The notes under the pieces: generated by a model
Told to the model about the DNA's origin: nothing
Database searches by the model: none
What the model saw: only the letters and a program-made list of their open reading frames with translations
Position numbers and translations under genes: made by a program
Shown here: in pieces, positions 1 to 10,794 of the stretch
How the letters are laid out: every line of letters begins with the position of its first letter
Numbering within the stretch: position 1 is the stretch's first letter
NCBI RefSeq assembly: GCF_022179765.1
Contig: NZ_BPRE01000005.1
Span: 1 to 64,000, forward strand
Direction: 5' to 3'
DNA from: Methylorubrum suomiense
GTDB lineage: Bacteria; Pseudomonadota; Alphaproteobacteria; Rhizobiales; Beijerinckiaceae
Length of the DNA: 64,000 bases

Positions 1-109
1 CCAGAACCTTCGTGATCGCCGCCGTCAGTGACGTCTTGCCGTGATCGACGTGACCGATCGTGCCGATGTTGCAGTGCGGCTTCGTGCGGCTGAACTTTTC
101 CTTGCCCAT
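1..109 (-). CDS. tuf: Elongation factor Tu, N-terminal fragment
   Basis: Only the first 36 codons are inside the window; the gene continues beyond base 1. The peptide starts [20 protein letters not shown] and carries the GTPase P-loop HVDHGKT, which is diagnostic of EF-Tu, the GTPase that delivers aminoacyl-tRNA to the ribosome. It lies 45 nt downstream of fusA on the same strand, completing the classical rpsL-rpsG-fusA-tuf str operon. Many proteobacteria have two tuf copies, so tufA versus tufB cannot be assigned here. Confidence 0.97.
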   Translation of the reverse strand, partial: MGKEKFSRTKPHCNIGTIGHVDHGKTSLTAAITKVL

Positions 110-154
110 CGGGGCCTCCTCAATTCGTAATCAGTTGCGGAAGAGAAAGTGGGC

Positions 155-2230
<2,076 letters not shown>

Positions 2231-2292
2231 CGGGGTCTCTCCGGAAGAAGCGGGCTAGGAGCGCGGCCCCTTGGCCGCGCTCGACAGGCGAA

Positions 2293-2763
2293 TTACCAGC
2301 GGTAGTGCGAGAAGGCGCGGTTGGCTTCGGCCATCCGGTGGGTGTCTTCACGCTTCTTGACGGCGTTGCCGCGGTTGTTGGCGGCGTCGAGCAGCTCGGC
2401 CGACAGGCGCTCGATCATGGTGCGGTCGTTGCGGCCGCGGGCGGCCTGGATCAGCCAGCGGATGGCGAGGGCCTGACGGCGCTCGGTGCGAACCTCGACC
2501 GGCACCTGATAGGTGGCGCCGCCGACGCGGCGGGAGCGGACCTCGATCGCCGGAGCGACATTCTCGAGAGCAGCGCGGAACACCTCGATCGGGTTGGCCC
2601 GGGCGCGGTTCTCGACGATGTCGAAGGCGCCGTAGACGATCCGCTCGGCGGTCGACTTCTTGCCCTCGTACATGATCGAATTCATGAACTTGGTCAGAAC
2701 GACATCGCCGTACTTCGGGTCCGGGATGATCTCGCGCTTCTCGGCAGAGTGACGACGGGACAT
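2293..2763 (-). CDS. rpsG: 30S ribosomal protein S7
   Basis: 156 residues starting [20 protein letters not shown] and ending RAFSHYRW, the standard S7 form. S7 is the primary 16S rRNA binder that nucleates assembly of the 30S head; in E. coli it also represses translation of the str operon. It sits 105 nt downstream of rpsL and 62 nt upstream of fusA on the same strand. Autoregulation is known for the family but no S7 binding structure was identified here. Confidence 0.98.
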   Translation of the reverse strand: MSRRHSAEKREIIPDPKYGDVVLTKFMNSIMYEGKKSTAERIVYGAFDIVENRARANPIEVFRAALENVAPAIEVRSRRVGGATYQVPVEVRTERRQALAIRWLIQAARGRNDRTMIERLSAELLDAANNRGNAVKKREDTHRMAEANRAFSHYRW

Positions 2764-2868
2764 CTGTTTGCTCTCAGAAATATCGACTTAAGCACCTCGC
2801 GCAGGCCGCCTTGAGCATGACGCCGGCGACATCCTTGCGAGGCCGTGGAAACGACCGTCCGAAGCGAC

Positions 2869-3240
2869 TTACTTCGGACGCTTGGCGCCGTACTTCGAAC
2901 GGCGCTGCTTGCGGTTCTTGACGCCCTGCGTGTCGAGCACACCGCGGAGGATGTGGTAGCGCACACCCGGAAGATCCTTCACGCGGCCGCCGCGGATCAT
3001 GACCACGGAGTGCTCCTGAAGGTTATGGCCCTCACCGGGGATGTAGCCGATCACCTCGAAGCCGTTGGTCAGGCGCACCTTGGCGACCTTACGAAGCGCT
3101 GAGTTCGGCTTCTTCGGGGTCGTGGTGTAGACGCGGGTGCAGACGCCGCGCTTCTGCGGGCAGGCGTTGAGCGCCGGCACCTTGTTGCGCGCCTTCTGCG
3201 CCTTACGCGGCTGGGCGATCAGCTGGTTGATCGTCGGCAT
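2869..3240 (-). CDS. rpsL: 30S ribosomal protein S12
   Basis: 123 residues starting [20 protein letters not shown], with the conserved decoding-centre segments [13 protein letters not shown] and [14 protein letters not shown]. The Lys in PKKPNSA corresponds to the known streptomycin-resistance position (Lys43-type) and is wild type. It is the first gene of the str operon; the operon promoter should lie in the roughly 390 nt between this start and jetC, since jetC itself is on the same strand and could also read through. Confidence 0.98.
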
Positions 3241-3631
3241 CCTGTGCCCTCTTCATCCGGCCGCCCTCGAGCGACCAAAGTCTGAACTGTCGAAGCCCCT
3301 TGCGGGGCGCCCGCACCGCGGGAGAACCCGCGGCAAAACGAATAGCGCCAGAGGCCGGTAAGGGCCTTTGACGATGGTGAGGCAGAGGATCACGCCGGAA
3401 ACCGACGCGTTCTTACCCGCTGATCTGACGAGTACGTCAGGGTATGGTGCCGGTATCGGTCTGACGACGGTCGCCGAAGCCCCTGGCCTCGACCCGAAAG
3501 CGACTCTCGATCCACCGGAGTGGCGCGCTTCTAAACGGGGGACTCGGGGGCGTCAATGCCCGTGGGGCATAAAGTTCGGTGAAGATCGGCCCGGATTTGA
3601 CGTTCCGCGGGCGTGTTTCGCGCGCTTTCTT
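3241..3631. other. Intergenic region between jetC and rpsL
   Basis: About 390 nt between the stop of jetC and the start of rpsL, both on the minus strand. It should contain the str operon promoter and leader. I found no convincing -35/-10 pair and no strong jetC terminator. A 6-bp-arm dyad CTGACG-AGTA-CGTCAG lies at 3425-3440, but it is too short to assign a function. Confidence 0.4.
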
Positions 3632-6600
3632 CTATTCGGCGGCGTCGGAGATGCGAAAGGCCTCGATTCCCTGACGTTCCGGATTGATCGCCGCCAACGC
3701 GCGCTTGGCCGTTTCGAGCGGGTGCTCCGATTCGATTCGTACCGACGTCAGATCCGGGCTCTTGTAGACGGTGACCACGGTGTCCATCACCTCGGTCAAC
3801 GTCGTGCGCTTGTCCTCCGGCGCGGCGATCAGGAGCTGCAGGCCCCAACCGGCGAACAGATCGACCAGCGACTGGCTGTTGCGCACGTCGAGCTTCGAGA
3901 AAGCCTCGTCGAGCAGGCACAGGCCCAGGCCCGGCGCGTCCTCGCCGGGGCGGTCGCCGGGATAATAGGCGGATGCCATGGAGGCGGCGATCGCGACGTA
4001 GAACGGCGCCTGCGCTTCGCCGCCGGAGCCCCGCAGGGCCCGGCTGGACAGGGTGGTGCGGTTGCCCGCCCGGTCCCTCATGCCGATCTCGTAGACGAAG
4101 TAATTGCGGTAGTCGGCGAGCCGAACGGCGTTCTCCTCGCCCTCGATCAGGGCCGTGATCTCGGCGAGCGCCGCCGCGAGATGCGCGTTCCCGGCCGGGG
4201 CGCCGTCCTCGGCTGCGGGCAATACCGCCTGGGCGGCATCGGGCGAGCGGGCGACCTCGGTGGCGAGCTGATGGACGGCGGCGTAGCGCCGGTCCAAGGC
4301 CGCCTCGAAGGCGTAGGTCTGGCCGGTGAAGGTCTGCGAGGACAGGCGCTCGTTGAGCGCGTCGAGGCGGGCCTGCATCCGCTCGAACTTGTCGGCCAGG
4401 CGCGTGAGCAGATCCTCGGTCATCAGCCGCCGCATCTCGGCCTCGGCCCGCAGGGACTGATCGCGGTAGCGGCGCAATTCGTGCCCGGCCACCTCGTCGC
4501 GGGCGCGCACGGCCCAGGCATAGCCGAACGAGGCCGGCGTCTCGCCGGAGCCCAGCGGGTTCTCGACGCGCCAGGCGGCGCAGTACTCGGTGAGATCGCG
4601 CTCCGCGGCGCGGCCCTGATGACGGGCGGTCTCGGTCGCCTCGCGGGCGGTCGCGCGGGCCTGGGACGCCAGCGCGGCGAGCGCCTTCGCGTCGAGATCG
4701 GCCCGGGCGGCCCGCGCCCCGGCGATCCCGTCCGTCACCCCCGGCGCATCGGCGGGCGCCGGCCCGGCGAGGCGGATGCGCACGGTGTCGCCGGAACTCC
4801 AGCGCTTCACCGCCGCGCGATACGTCGCGAGGGCGGCGCGGGCCGCCTCACGGCCCTGGTTCCGCTTTGCCTTCAGCCCGGCCTCCTCGGCCAGCAGGGC
4901 GTCGCGCTTGGGCTCCAGCACCTGCACCAGTTCGGTGAGGTAGGCCGAGCGCTCCCGCGCCAGTTCCTTGAGCTCTGCCTCAATGGCGCCGTTGTCGGCC
5001 TTGGCCACCGCCTCCTGCTCGGTGGTCAGTGTGCGGCGGCGGCCCTCAATGGCATCGGCCTCCTCTCGCAGGGCCGCCACGTCCACGGGCGTCTCGGCCA
5101 GGCGCGCGCGCAGCTGCGCGGCGATGCGGGCGGCCTCGCGCATCACGTTCGCCTCGGAGCGCAGGCTCCGGGCCTCGATCTCCGCCTCCTCCAGCCGCCG
5201 ACGGGTCTCGGCCGTGGGACCGCGCTGGCCGCGGGTCATCATCAGCGGCACGGGGCGCACCACCGAATAGGCCATGCCGGAGGTCGAGCGCCCGCTCGGC
5301 GCCACCGCCCGGCCCATGCGGGCCAGGGCGGCATCGTCCGGAGCGAGGTCGTAGCCGCCGAGCCGGGCCGCGAGGAATGCTTCCGCATGGGGGCTGTCGG
5401 TCTCGATCAGACCCATCGGCCCGTCGTCGATGCGCCGCGCGGCGCGGCGGGCGGTGTCGGTGGTCTTGACCAGAAGGCAGCGGAAGAACTGGTTCTTGCG
5501 CGCGTCGAGGAGTGCGAAGGCGCGGTCGAGCCGGTCGGGCTCGACCACCAGGGCCTCGCGGGCGCGGCCGAGCAGGCCTTCGAGCGCCGGCCCCCATTTG
5601 GGATCGACGATCTCGGCGAGTTCGCAGATCGGCACCGCCTCGATGCCGAGCCGGCCCAACTCCTCGCGAAACGCGTCCGTATCGGCCGACAGTCGGGCGG
5701 CGGTGGAGCGGCCGGACTGGACCTGGGCCGAAAGGGCGCGCACCTCGTTCTCGCGCTCGCGCGCCTTCAGGCCGAGATCCTCCGCGGCACTCTCCAGAGA
5801 GAGCGACAGGTCGGGCATCTGCCAGAGCCCTTCCAAGAGGCCCGCCAGCGGACCGCCGGCCCTGAGCGTCTCCTCCGGCGGGGCCTCGCGGCGCAGCCCC
5901 GAGCGGGCGCAGGCCTCGACGATGCGGACGGCATCGGGCGCGACCCGGCGCAGAGTCGCGCTCACGCTCGCGAGACGTCCGGCATCCTGAACGAGGCCGA
6001 CCACGTGGCCGAGGCGCACGGTGAGGTCGCGCCGGTCGCGGGCGAGCATCGCGAGGCCGGCATTCGAGGCGGCGAGCCGCGCCTCCGCCGCGCTTCCGGA
6101 GAGGAGCGCTTTCCGGGCCGCGATCTCGGCATCGATCTCGCGCACGAAGCCCTGGCTGGTCGCGACGCTCTCGCGGGCGATGCGCAGGCGCTCGGCTACT
6201 TCCGCCAGCGCCTCGCGGTTGCCGGCCCAATCGAGAATGCGTCGGCGCAGATCCGCGCCGGCGGCACGAACCTCGTCGAGAGCCGCCGCGAGGCTCGCCC
6301 GCGCCCATTCCTCGTAGCGTTTGCACAGACGATCGAGATGGGCGAGGCGCTTCTCCAATTCCTCGATCGTCTCGAGCAGCCGTCGCCAGGTCTCGATCGA
6401 CTGGCGGATGCGGGCGACATCCAACGGCTCGGGCTCCAAAACGAAGGAACGGACGAAGGCGCTGGTGTCGAAGATCGGCTTGAAGGCGACCGCGTTGGAG
6501 AAGGTGCGCAGGAACTGGCGCGGATCGGGGACGGGCGCGCCCTCGCGCAGGGTCGCCAGCACGGCGGCGGTGAAGCGCTCGCCCGAGGTGCGGTATTCCT

Positions 6601-7150
6601 CGAACGTCTCGGAGCGGCGACGCAGATCGGCGGCGATCTCGGACCAGGGCGCGACGAAGCTGCCCTGGTCGGTCTCGCGCACGTAGTCGGCGATCTCGAA
6701 GCGGTGGCCGACGGCGACGAAGCGGGAGAGCGTCTCCTCCTTCGGCTCCTCGGCGCGCGCCGCCAGCGCCAGCCCGACGGTGACGATGCGCCCGCTGCCC
6801 GCATGCTCGAAGACCAGAGCGATGACGGTCTCGCAGGCCTCGCGGGTCGGGCGTCCGCCCTCGGCCGGGTCGCTGATCCAGCCGAGGCAGTAATCGCGGA
6901 CGGTGCGGGCGGAGCGGCCGGAGGCGGAGGCGTTGAGCGCGAGACGGCTGGCATTGTTGCCGGCCAGGACGGTGCCGACGGCGTCGAAGATCGTCGACTT
7001 GCCGGCCCCTGTCGGACCGACGAGCGCCGCCGCGCCCCGGATGCGGATCTGCTCGCGGCGGATGAGGTACCAGTTCGAGATCGCGATGTCGGTGAGGCGA
7101 TACACGGCGCGCCCGCCAGCCCCTGTGGTTGCCCGGAGGGTCAGGGGCAT
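3632..7150 (-). CDS. jetC: Wadjet/MksB-type SMC ATPase (JetC-like)
   Basis: About 1172 residues. An N-terminal Walker A, GPTGAGKST (about residues 45-53), and a C-terminal ABC signature (RGSGGEAQAP) followed by Walker B/D-loop CLLDEAFSKLD bracket a long Ala/Arg/Glu-rich coiled coil. This is the SMC/Rad50 head-coil-head plan. The C-terminal pattern SGGEAQAPFY..AIAAS matches JetC/MksB rather than SMC, MukB or SbcC. JetC family ATPases extrude DNA loops together with JetA and JetB. Here jetAB lie on the same strand more than 3 kb upstream, separated by an unrelated cassette, and no jetD nuclease follows. The start is uncertain: ATG at 7150, an earlier ATG at 7192, or GTG at 7105. Confidence 0.85.
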   Translation of the reverse strand: MPLTLRATTGAGGRAVYRLTDIAISNWYLIRREQIRIRGAAALVGPTGAGKSTIFDAVGTVLAGNNASRLALNASASGRSARTVRDYCLGWISDPAEGGRPTREACETVIALVFEHAGSGRIVTVGLALAARAEEPKEETLSRFVAVGHRFEIADYVRETDQGSFVAPWSEIAADLRRRSETFEEYRTSGERFTAAVLATLREGAPVPDPRQFLRTFSNAVAFKPIFDTSAFVRSFVLEPEPLDVARIRQSIETWRRLLETIEELEKRLAHLDRLCKRYEEWARASLAAALDEVRAAGADLRRRILDWAGNREALAEVAERLRIARESVATSQGFVREIDAEIAARKALLSGSAAEARLAASNAGLAMLARDRRDLTVRLGHVVGLVQDAGRLASVSATLRRVAPDAVRIVEACARSGLRREAPPEETLRAGGPLAGLLEGLWQMPDLSLSLESAAEDLGLKARERENEVRALSAQVQSGRSTAARLSADTDAFREELGRLGIEAVPICELAEIVDPKWGPALEGLLGRAREALVVEPDRLDRAFALLDARKNQFFRCLLVKTTDTARRAARRIDDGPMGLIETDSPHAEAFLAARLGGYDLAPDDAALARMGRAVAPSGRSTSGMAYSVVRPVPLMMTRGQRGPTAETRRRLEEAEIEARSLRSEANVMREAARIAAQLRARLAETPVDVAALREEADAIEGRRRTLTTEQEAVAKADNGAIEAELKELARERSAYLTELVQVLEPKRDALLAEEAGLKAKRNQGREAARAALATYRAAVKRWSSGDTVRIRLAGPAPADAPGVTDGIAGARAARADLDAKALAALASQARATAREATETARHQGRAAERDLTEYCAAWRVENPLGSGETPASFGYAWAVRARDEVAGHELRRYRDQSLRAEAEMRRLMTEDLLTRLADKFERMQARLDALNERLSSQTFTGQTYAFEAALDRRYAAVHQLATEVARSPDAAQAVLPAAEDGAPAGNAHLAAALAEITALIEGEENAVRLADYRNYFVYEIGMRDRAGNRTTLSSRALRGSGGEAQAPFYVAIAASMASAYYPGDRPGEDAPGLGLCLLDEAFSKLDVRNSQSLVDLFAGWGLQLLIAAPEDKRTTLTEVMDTVVTVYKSPDLTSVRIESEHPLETAKRALAAINPERQGIEAFRISDAAE

Positions 7151-7242
7151 GGACGCTGCGGCCCGCCCGCGCAAGGGCCGGGCCGGCGACACCGGGGGAT
7201 GGCCGCCCCGCTCCCCGCGCGGAGAGAAGCGGGACGACAGGA

Positions 7243-7887
7243 TCAGGCGAGGGTCGCGCCCTGCGCGAAGCGGCGCGACAACCAGTCGGCGGCGGCGGCG
7301 AGATCCGCCTGCGACAGGTTATGCCCCGCGGGCTGGACCGTGTGGGTCACCTCCGCCCCGGCCGCTTGGAGGTCGTCCGCGAGCCGCGCCGCGTTGTCCG
7401 TGGGCACGATCGGATCGAGGGCGCCCGACAGCAGCAGGACCGGACGCCCGCCGAGAACGACGGAGGGACGCTCCGAGAGCGGCACCATCGCCCGCAGCAG
7501 CACCGCCCCGGCCAGCGTTTCGGGATGCAGGAGAAGCGTTGCCGCGGCGATGTTGGCGCCGTTCGAGAAGCCGACGGCCACCGGCGCCGCGAGCCCGTAT
7601 TCCGCCCGCGCCTGCGCCACGAAAGCGGCAAGATCCCCCGCGCGACGGCGGACATCCGCCTCGTCGAACACCCCTTCGGCGAGCCGCCGGAAGAAGCGGG
7701 GCATCCCGCTCTCCAGAACCGGACCCCGCGGCGAGAGCAGAGCGGAACCCGGCGAGAGGGCGCGGCCGAGACCGATCAGGTCGTTCTCATCGCCGCCGGT
7801 GCCGTGCAGCAGGAGAAGCGGCGGGGCTGCGGAATCGGCGCCGGGCTCGAAGCGGTGATGGAAGCCGGCGAGAGTGTGGATGGTCAT
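7243..7887 (-). CDS. Alpha/beta hydrolase, carboxylesterase/phospholipase type (MhqD-like)
   Basis: 214 residues. The start ATG at 7887 has a strong GGAGGAGG Shine-Dalgarno 6 nt upstream, which decides it over earlier in-frame ATGs. The oxyanion-hole segment LLLHGTGGDENDLI, nucleophile elbow GFSNGANIA (Ser108), acid loop SGALDPIVP and C-terminal PAGHNLS supply the usual Ser-Asp-His triad. Small esterases of this type pair with VOC dioxygenases in quinone-stress operons such as Bacillus mhqD/mhqO. Here the dioxygenase is immediately upstream (111 nt) on the same strand, so a shared role in aromatic/quinone detoxification is inferred. The substrate is not visible. Confidence 0.82.
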   Translation of the reverse strand: MTIHTLAGFHHRFEPGADSAAPPLLLLHGTGGDENDLIGLGRALSPGSALLSPRGPVLESGMPRFFRRLAEGVFDEADVRRRAGDLAAFVAQARAEYGLAAPVAVGFSNGANIAAATLLLHPETLAGAVLLRAMVPLSERPSVVLGGRPVLLLSGALDPIVPTDNAARLADDLQAAGAEVTHTVQPAGHNLSQADLAAAADWLSRRFAQGATLA

Positions 7888-7997
7888 GATGGCCTCCTCC
7901 GTGGAGAGCGATGGTTTCTCGCGTCGATGATGTCGGCGTCTCCGGCTCCCTTCTCCATTTTCGGGGAGAAGGGAGCCCGATGACCCGCGCCGGGCGG

Positions 7998-8927
7998 TCA
8001 CGCCACCTTGGGCAGCACCGCCTCGATCCGCCCGCGATGCGGCTCGAGGAAGGGCGGGAGCTTGAGGGTGGTGCCCAGCGCGTCGGACGGCTCGTCGATG
8101 GCGAAGCCCGGTGCGTCGGTGGCGATCTCGAACAGCACCCCGCCCGGCTCCCGGAAGTAGATGGAGCGGAAGTATTGCCGGTCCCGCTGCTCGGTGACGG
8201 AGAGCCCGTGATCCCGGCGCAGCGCCTCCGCCATCGCCTCCTGCGCCGCATCGTCGGCGGCCCGGAAGGCGACGTGATGGACGGAGCCCGCCCCCTGGCG
8301 ACCGGGCAGGAAATCGCCCACCGATCGCAGGGTCACGAACCCGCCGAGAGTGGCGCTGCCCTTCAGCCGGGTCTGCGTGCCCTCGCTGCCGACAGTCTCG
8401 TAGCCGAGCACGCCCGTCAGGATCGCCGCGGTCGGCCCCGCCGCGCGCAGGAGCAGGGTCACACCGTGGAACCCGCGGATCGCCTGATCGGGGGCGATGC
8501 CGGACGCTGCCCAGGCAGCCTCGCTCTCCGCCCCCTCGACCCCGACGAGGGCGAGCGGCATCCCATCGGAATCGCGGAAATGCAGAACCGTCTCGCCGAA
8601 ACTCTGCACCGGCGCCTCGTGGGCGACCGCCATCGCGACGAAGCGGTGGGCCCAGGCGCCGATCGATGCCTTGGGCACGCGGAACGCCGTCTCCGAGACT
8701 TGGCCCACCCCGACGCGGCCGGGAGCCGCGTGCTCGATGGGGAAGAATGTCAGGATCGTCCCGGGCGTACCGGCCTCGTCACCGAAGTAGAGATGATAGG
8801 TACCGGGATCGTCGAAATTGACGGTCTTCTTGACGAGGCGCAGCCCGAGCACGCGGGTGTAGAAATCGACGGTGCGGGCGGTCGGGCCGGAAAAGGCCGT
8901 GACGTGGTGGATGCCGTGCTCGGACAT
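7998..8927 (-). CDS. VOC-family ring-cleaving dioxygenase (MhqO-like)
   Basis: 309 residues made of two glyoxalase/vicinal-oxygen-chelate modules. Module 1 begins GIHHVTAFSG and includes YHLYFGDE; module 2 has GFHGVTLLL, SVHHVAFRA (His217/218) and the acidic ligand region FREPGGVLFEIATD. These give the two-His-one-Glu metal site of extradiol dioxygenases. The sequence matches the YkcA/MhqO ring-cleaving group that opens catechol or hydroquinone rings. It is divergently transcribed from a LysR gene across a 125-nt region holding an operator-like repeat, and precedes the hydrolase. The substrate is inferred from family and context only. Confidence 0.85.
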   Translation of the reverse strand: MSEHGIHHVTAFSGPTARTVDFYTRVLGLRLVKKTVNFDDPGTYHLYFGDEAGTPGTILTFFPIEHAAPGRVGVGQVSETAFRVPKASIGAWAHRFVAMAVAHEAPVQSFGETVLHFRDSDGMPLALVGVEGAESEAAWAASGIAPDQAIRGFHGVTLLLRAAGPTAAILTGVLGYETVGSEGTQTRLKGSATLGGFVTLRSVGDFLPGRQGAGSVHHVAFRAADDAAQEAMAEALRRDHGLSVTEQRDRQYFRSIYFREPGGVLFEIATDAPGFAIDEPSDALGTTLKLPPFLEPHRGRIEAVLPKVA

Positions 8928-9017
8928 GGGGTGGCTCCTGTCTCAAGGATCGCTGCTCAAGGATCTTGGCTGATCCGCGTGAGCCCAATCTGGCCCTTGC
9001 CTTGTCCCGCGAAAACA

Positions 9018-9042
9018 GAAACGATCGAAACGTATCGTTTCG
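9018..9042. promoter_or_regulatory. Operator-like triple GAAACG repeat between the dioxygenase and LysR genes
   Basis: GAAACG occurs at 9018 and 9027 and inverted (CGTTTC) at 9036, each 9 nt apart. This makes two nested perfect dyads: GAAACGAT/ATCGTTTC (9018-9025 with 9034-9041) and CGAAACG-TAT-CGTTTCG (9026-9042). It lies in the divergent promoter region, 11 nt before the LysR start, as expected for an autoregulatory site. Binding by this LysR protein is inference. Confidence 0.6.
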
Positions 9043-9052
9043 GAATTTGCGA

Positions 9053-10015
9053 ATGACCCGTCTCCCGGATTTCGAGGCCTGGGCGGTCTTCGCCACGGTC
9101 GCGGAAGGCCTGTCCTTCTCCCGTGCCGCCGACGATCTCGGCCTGTCGAAGGCGACCGTGTCGAAGGCCGTGGCGCGGCTGGAAGCGCGGCTCGGCGCAC
9201 GCCTGTTCCACCGCACCTCGCGTCGCCTCGCCCTGACGGAGGCCGGCCGGGCCGCCCGCGAGGATGCCGCCAACCTGCTCGCGGCCGGCGAGGCGGCGGA
9301 GGCGCGGGCGCTCGACGCCAACGGTGCGCCGCGGGGGCGGGTGCGGCTCGCCGCGCCGATGTCGTTCGGGGTGGCCCACGTGGCGCCGGTGCTTCCGGAC
9401 TTCCTGGCGGCCTTCCCGCAGGTCTCCGTCGACCTGCATCTCTCGGATGCCCAAGTCGATCTCGTCGGCGGCGGCTTCGATCTCGGCCTGCGGATCGCGG
9501 CGCTGGCCGATTCCTCGCTCCGGGTGCGGCGGCTCTGCGGCGTACGCCGCTCGCTGGTGGCCACCCCCGGCTACCTCGACCGACACGGCCGGCCGGAGCA
9601 CCCGGACGACCTGCGACGCCATTCCTGCCTCGGCTACGCCTATCTGCCGACCCCGGACCGCTGGCATTTTGCCGACGCGTCCGGCGCCGCCGCGTCCGTA
9701 GTGCCGGAGGGGCCGCTGCGCGCCAACAACGCCGACGCCCTCGCGCCCGCGCTCCGGGCCGGGCTCGGCCTCGCGGTCCAGCCGGATTTCACCATTTGGG
9801 ACGACCTTCGCGCGGGCCGGCTGGAACGGGTGATGCCCGACTGGCAGCCCCCGCCCATCGCGCTGAACCTCGTCATGCCGCCCGGCCTGCCGCGACCGGC
9901 GCGGGTGAGCGCGCTGATTTCTTACCTGGAACGGGCTTTCTCCGCCGTCCCGTGGGCGCAGGAGGTGGAACCAGTCGGTTCCCCCGCTTCCCTCCGACAT
10001 GCAACCTCATCCTGA
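9053..10015 (+). CDS. LysR-family transcriptional regulator
   Basis: 320 residues. An N-terminal winged helix-turn-helix (LSFSRAADDLGLSKATVSKA, about residues 20-40, then LFHRTSRRLALTEAG) is followed by a periplasmic-binding-like effector domain starting near residue 90 (GRVRLAAPMSFG). It belongs to the CrgA/AaeR-type LTTR group. ATG 9053 was chosen because the HTH begins at the usual distance from it. It is divergent from the dioxygenase gene and probably controls it. The stop codon and last few codons fall inside the left end of the 109-bp palindromic repeat at 10005, so the C terminus may have been altered by that element. Confidence 0.9.
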   Translation: MTRLPDFEAWAVFATVAEGLSFSRAADDLGLSKATVSKAVARLEARLGARLFHRTSRRLALTEAGRAAREDAANLLAAGEAAEARALDANGAPRGRVRLAAPMSFGVAHVAPVLPDFLAAFPQVSVDLHLSDAQVDLVGGGFDLGLRIAALADSSLRVRRLCGVRRSLVATPGYLDRHGRPEHPDDLRRHSCLGYAYLPTPDRWHFADASGAAASVVPEGPLRANNADALAPALRAGLGLAVQPDFTIWDDLRAGRLERVMPDWQPPPIALNLVMPPGLPRPARVSALISYLERAFSAVPWAQEVEPVGSPASLRHATSS

Positions 10016-10113
10016 GGTGCCGCGTAGCGGCCTCGAAGGAGACCTCCAGCCGATCGCGCGATCCCTGGAGCCCTCCTTCGAGGCCCGCCGAGGCGGGCAC
10101 CTCAGGATGAGGG
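10005..10113. repeat. 109-bp palindromic intergenic repeat element, copy 1
   Basis: Perfect 16-bp terminal inverted repeats, CCTCATCCTGAGGTGC at 10005-10020 and its complement at 10098-10113. An inner pair lies around GCCTCGAAGGA / TCCTTCGAGGC. The whole element can fold into one long hairpin. A second copy of exactly the same length is at 52770-52878. It has no coding capacity and no transposase, so it resembles a non-autonomous REP/MITE-like extragenic palindrome. It lies exactly between the inserted LysR gene and jetB. Confidence 0.85.
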
Positions 10114-10147
10114 GATCGGTTTGGGGGCGGTGGGCAGAACCGCCGTC

Positions 10148-10789
10148 TCACCCCGCGCCGCTCCGCCCCTCCCCGGCGGAAGCCCAGGCCCGCACCTGAT
10201 CCATCCAGGCATCCGGCGAGAGCACCGCGATCCCCGGCATGACGGTGAGCGGCGTCACCCGCTCCAGGCGGTCGCGCTCGCCCAGCCGCAGGGCGCCCTT
10301 TCGGGAGAACAGGCGCAGGATCTCGATGAGACGGGCTTCGTCGGGCGGGTCCGAGCGGGCGGCGGAGCGGATCGAATCGGCGATGTCGTCCGTGGTGCAT
10401 TCCACCGTGCCGTCGGTGGCGACCCGGGAGTCGCGAAGCCCCTCCTCGTAGGCCAGCCGTAGGGCCAGCAGAACCAGGGTCTCGTCCTTGCGCAACCGCT
10501 CGCCTTGCGCGTCGTGGCGCACGCCCTCGGGAGGCAGCGCCAGAAACACCATCTGATCGCGGTGGGCCACCTCGAAGCGGTAGCCGAGGCAGGCGAAGTA
10601 ATCGCGGAAGAACGGCGCGTAGTGCCGCGCGAGTTCGTAGGAGCGACCGATGCCGGATGTCGCGGCGTAGATGCATTGCCCCTTGAGGATCACTTGGAGG
10701 GCGCGGGTCAGTTCCTCCTCGCTCGGTACGGGGCTGCCGGGCGGGGGCGGCTCGTCCCCGTCGAGAATGGCGCGAAAGGCGTCGAGCAT
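10148..10789 (-). CDS. jetB: Wadjet/MksE-type kite subunit (JetB-like, DUF4194)
   Basis: 213 residues. The pattern matches the DUF4194 winged-helix subunit of JetABC/MksFEB condensins: an N-terminal segment with LTRALQVILKGQCIYAA, a central YFACLGYRFEV...QMVFLAL, then the helical ETLVLLALRLAYEEGL block and a C-terminal winged helix with ARLIEILRLFSRKGALR. In the family it bridges the kleisin JetA and the DNA. Its start is 5 nt after the jetA stop, indicating translational coupling. The next same-strand gene should be jetC, but the LysR gene on the opposite strand and the dioxygenase cassette intervene. Confidence 0.8.
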   Translation of the reverse strand: MLDAFRAILDGDEPPPPGSPVPSEEELTRALQVILKGQCIYAATSGIGRSYELARHYAPFFRDYFACLGYRFEVAHRDQMVFLALPPEGVRHDAQGERLRKDETLVLLALRLAYEEGLRDSRVATDGTVECTTDDIADSIRSAARSDPPDEARLIEILRLFSRKGALRLGERDRLERVTPLTVMPGIAVLSPDAWMDQVRAWASAGEGRSGAG

Positions 10790-10794
10790 GGGGA

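Noticed and set aside
3368..7858. 1496-residue open frame on the plus strand opposite jetC
   Set aside because: It is antisense to jetC and part of the hydrolase. The minus strand carries Walker A, ABC signature and Walker B, and the plus-strand product shows none of these.
10005..10113. Insertion sequence
   Set aside because: There is no transposase or coding capacity in the element, so it is called a repeat and not an insertion sequence.
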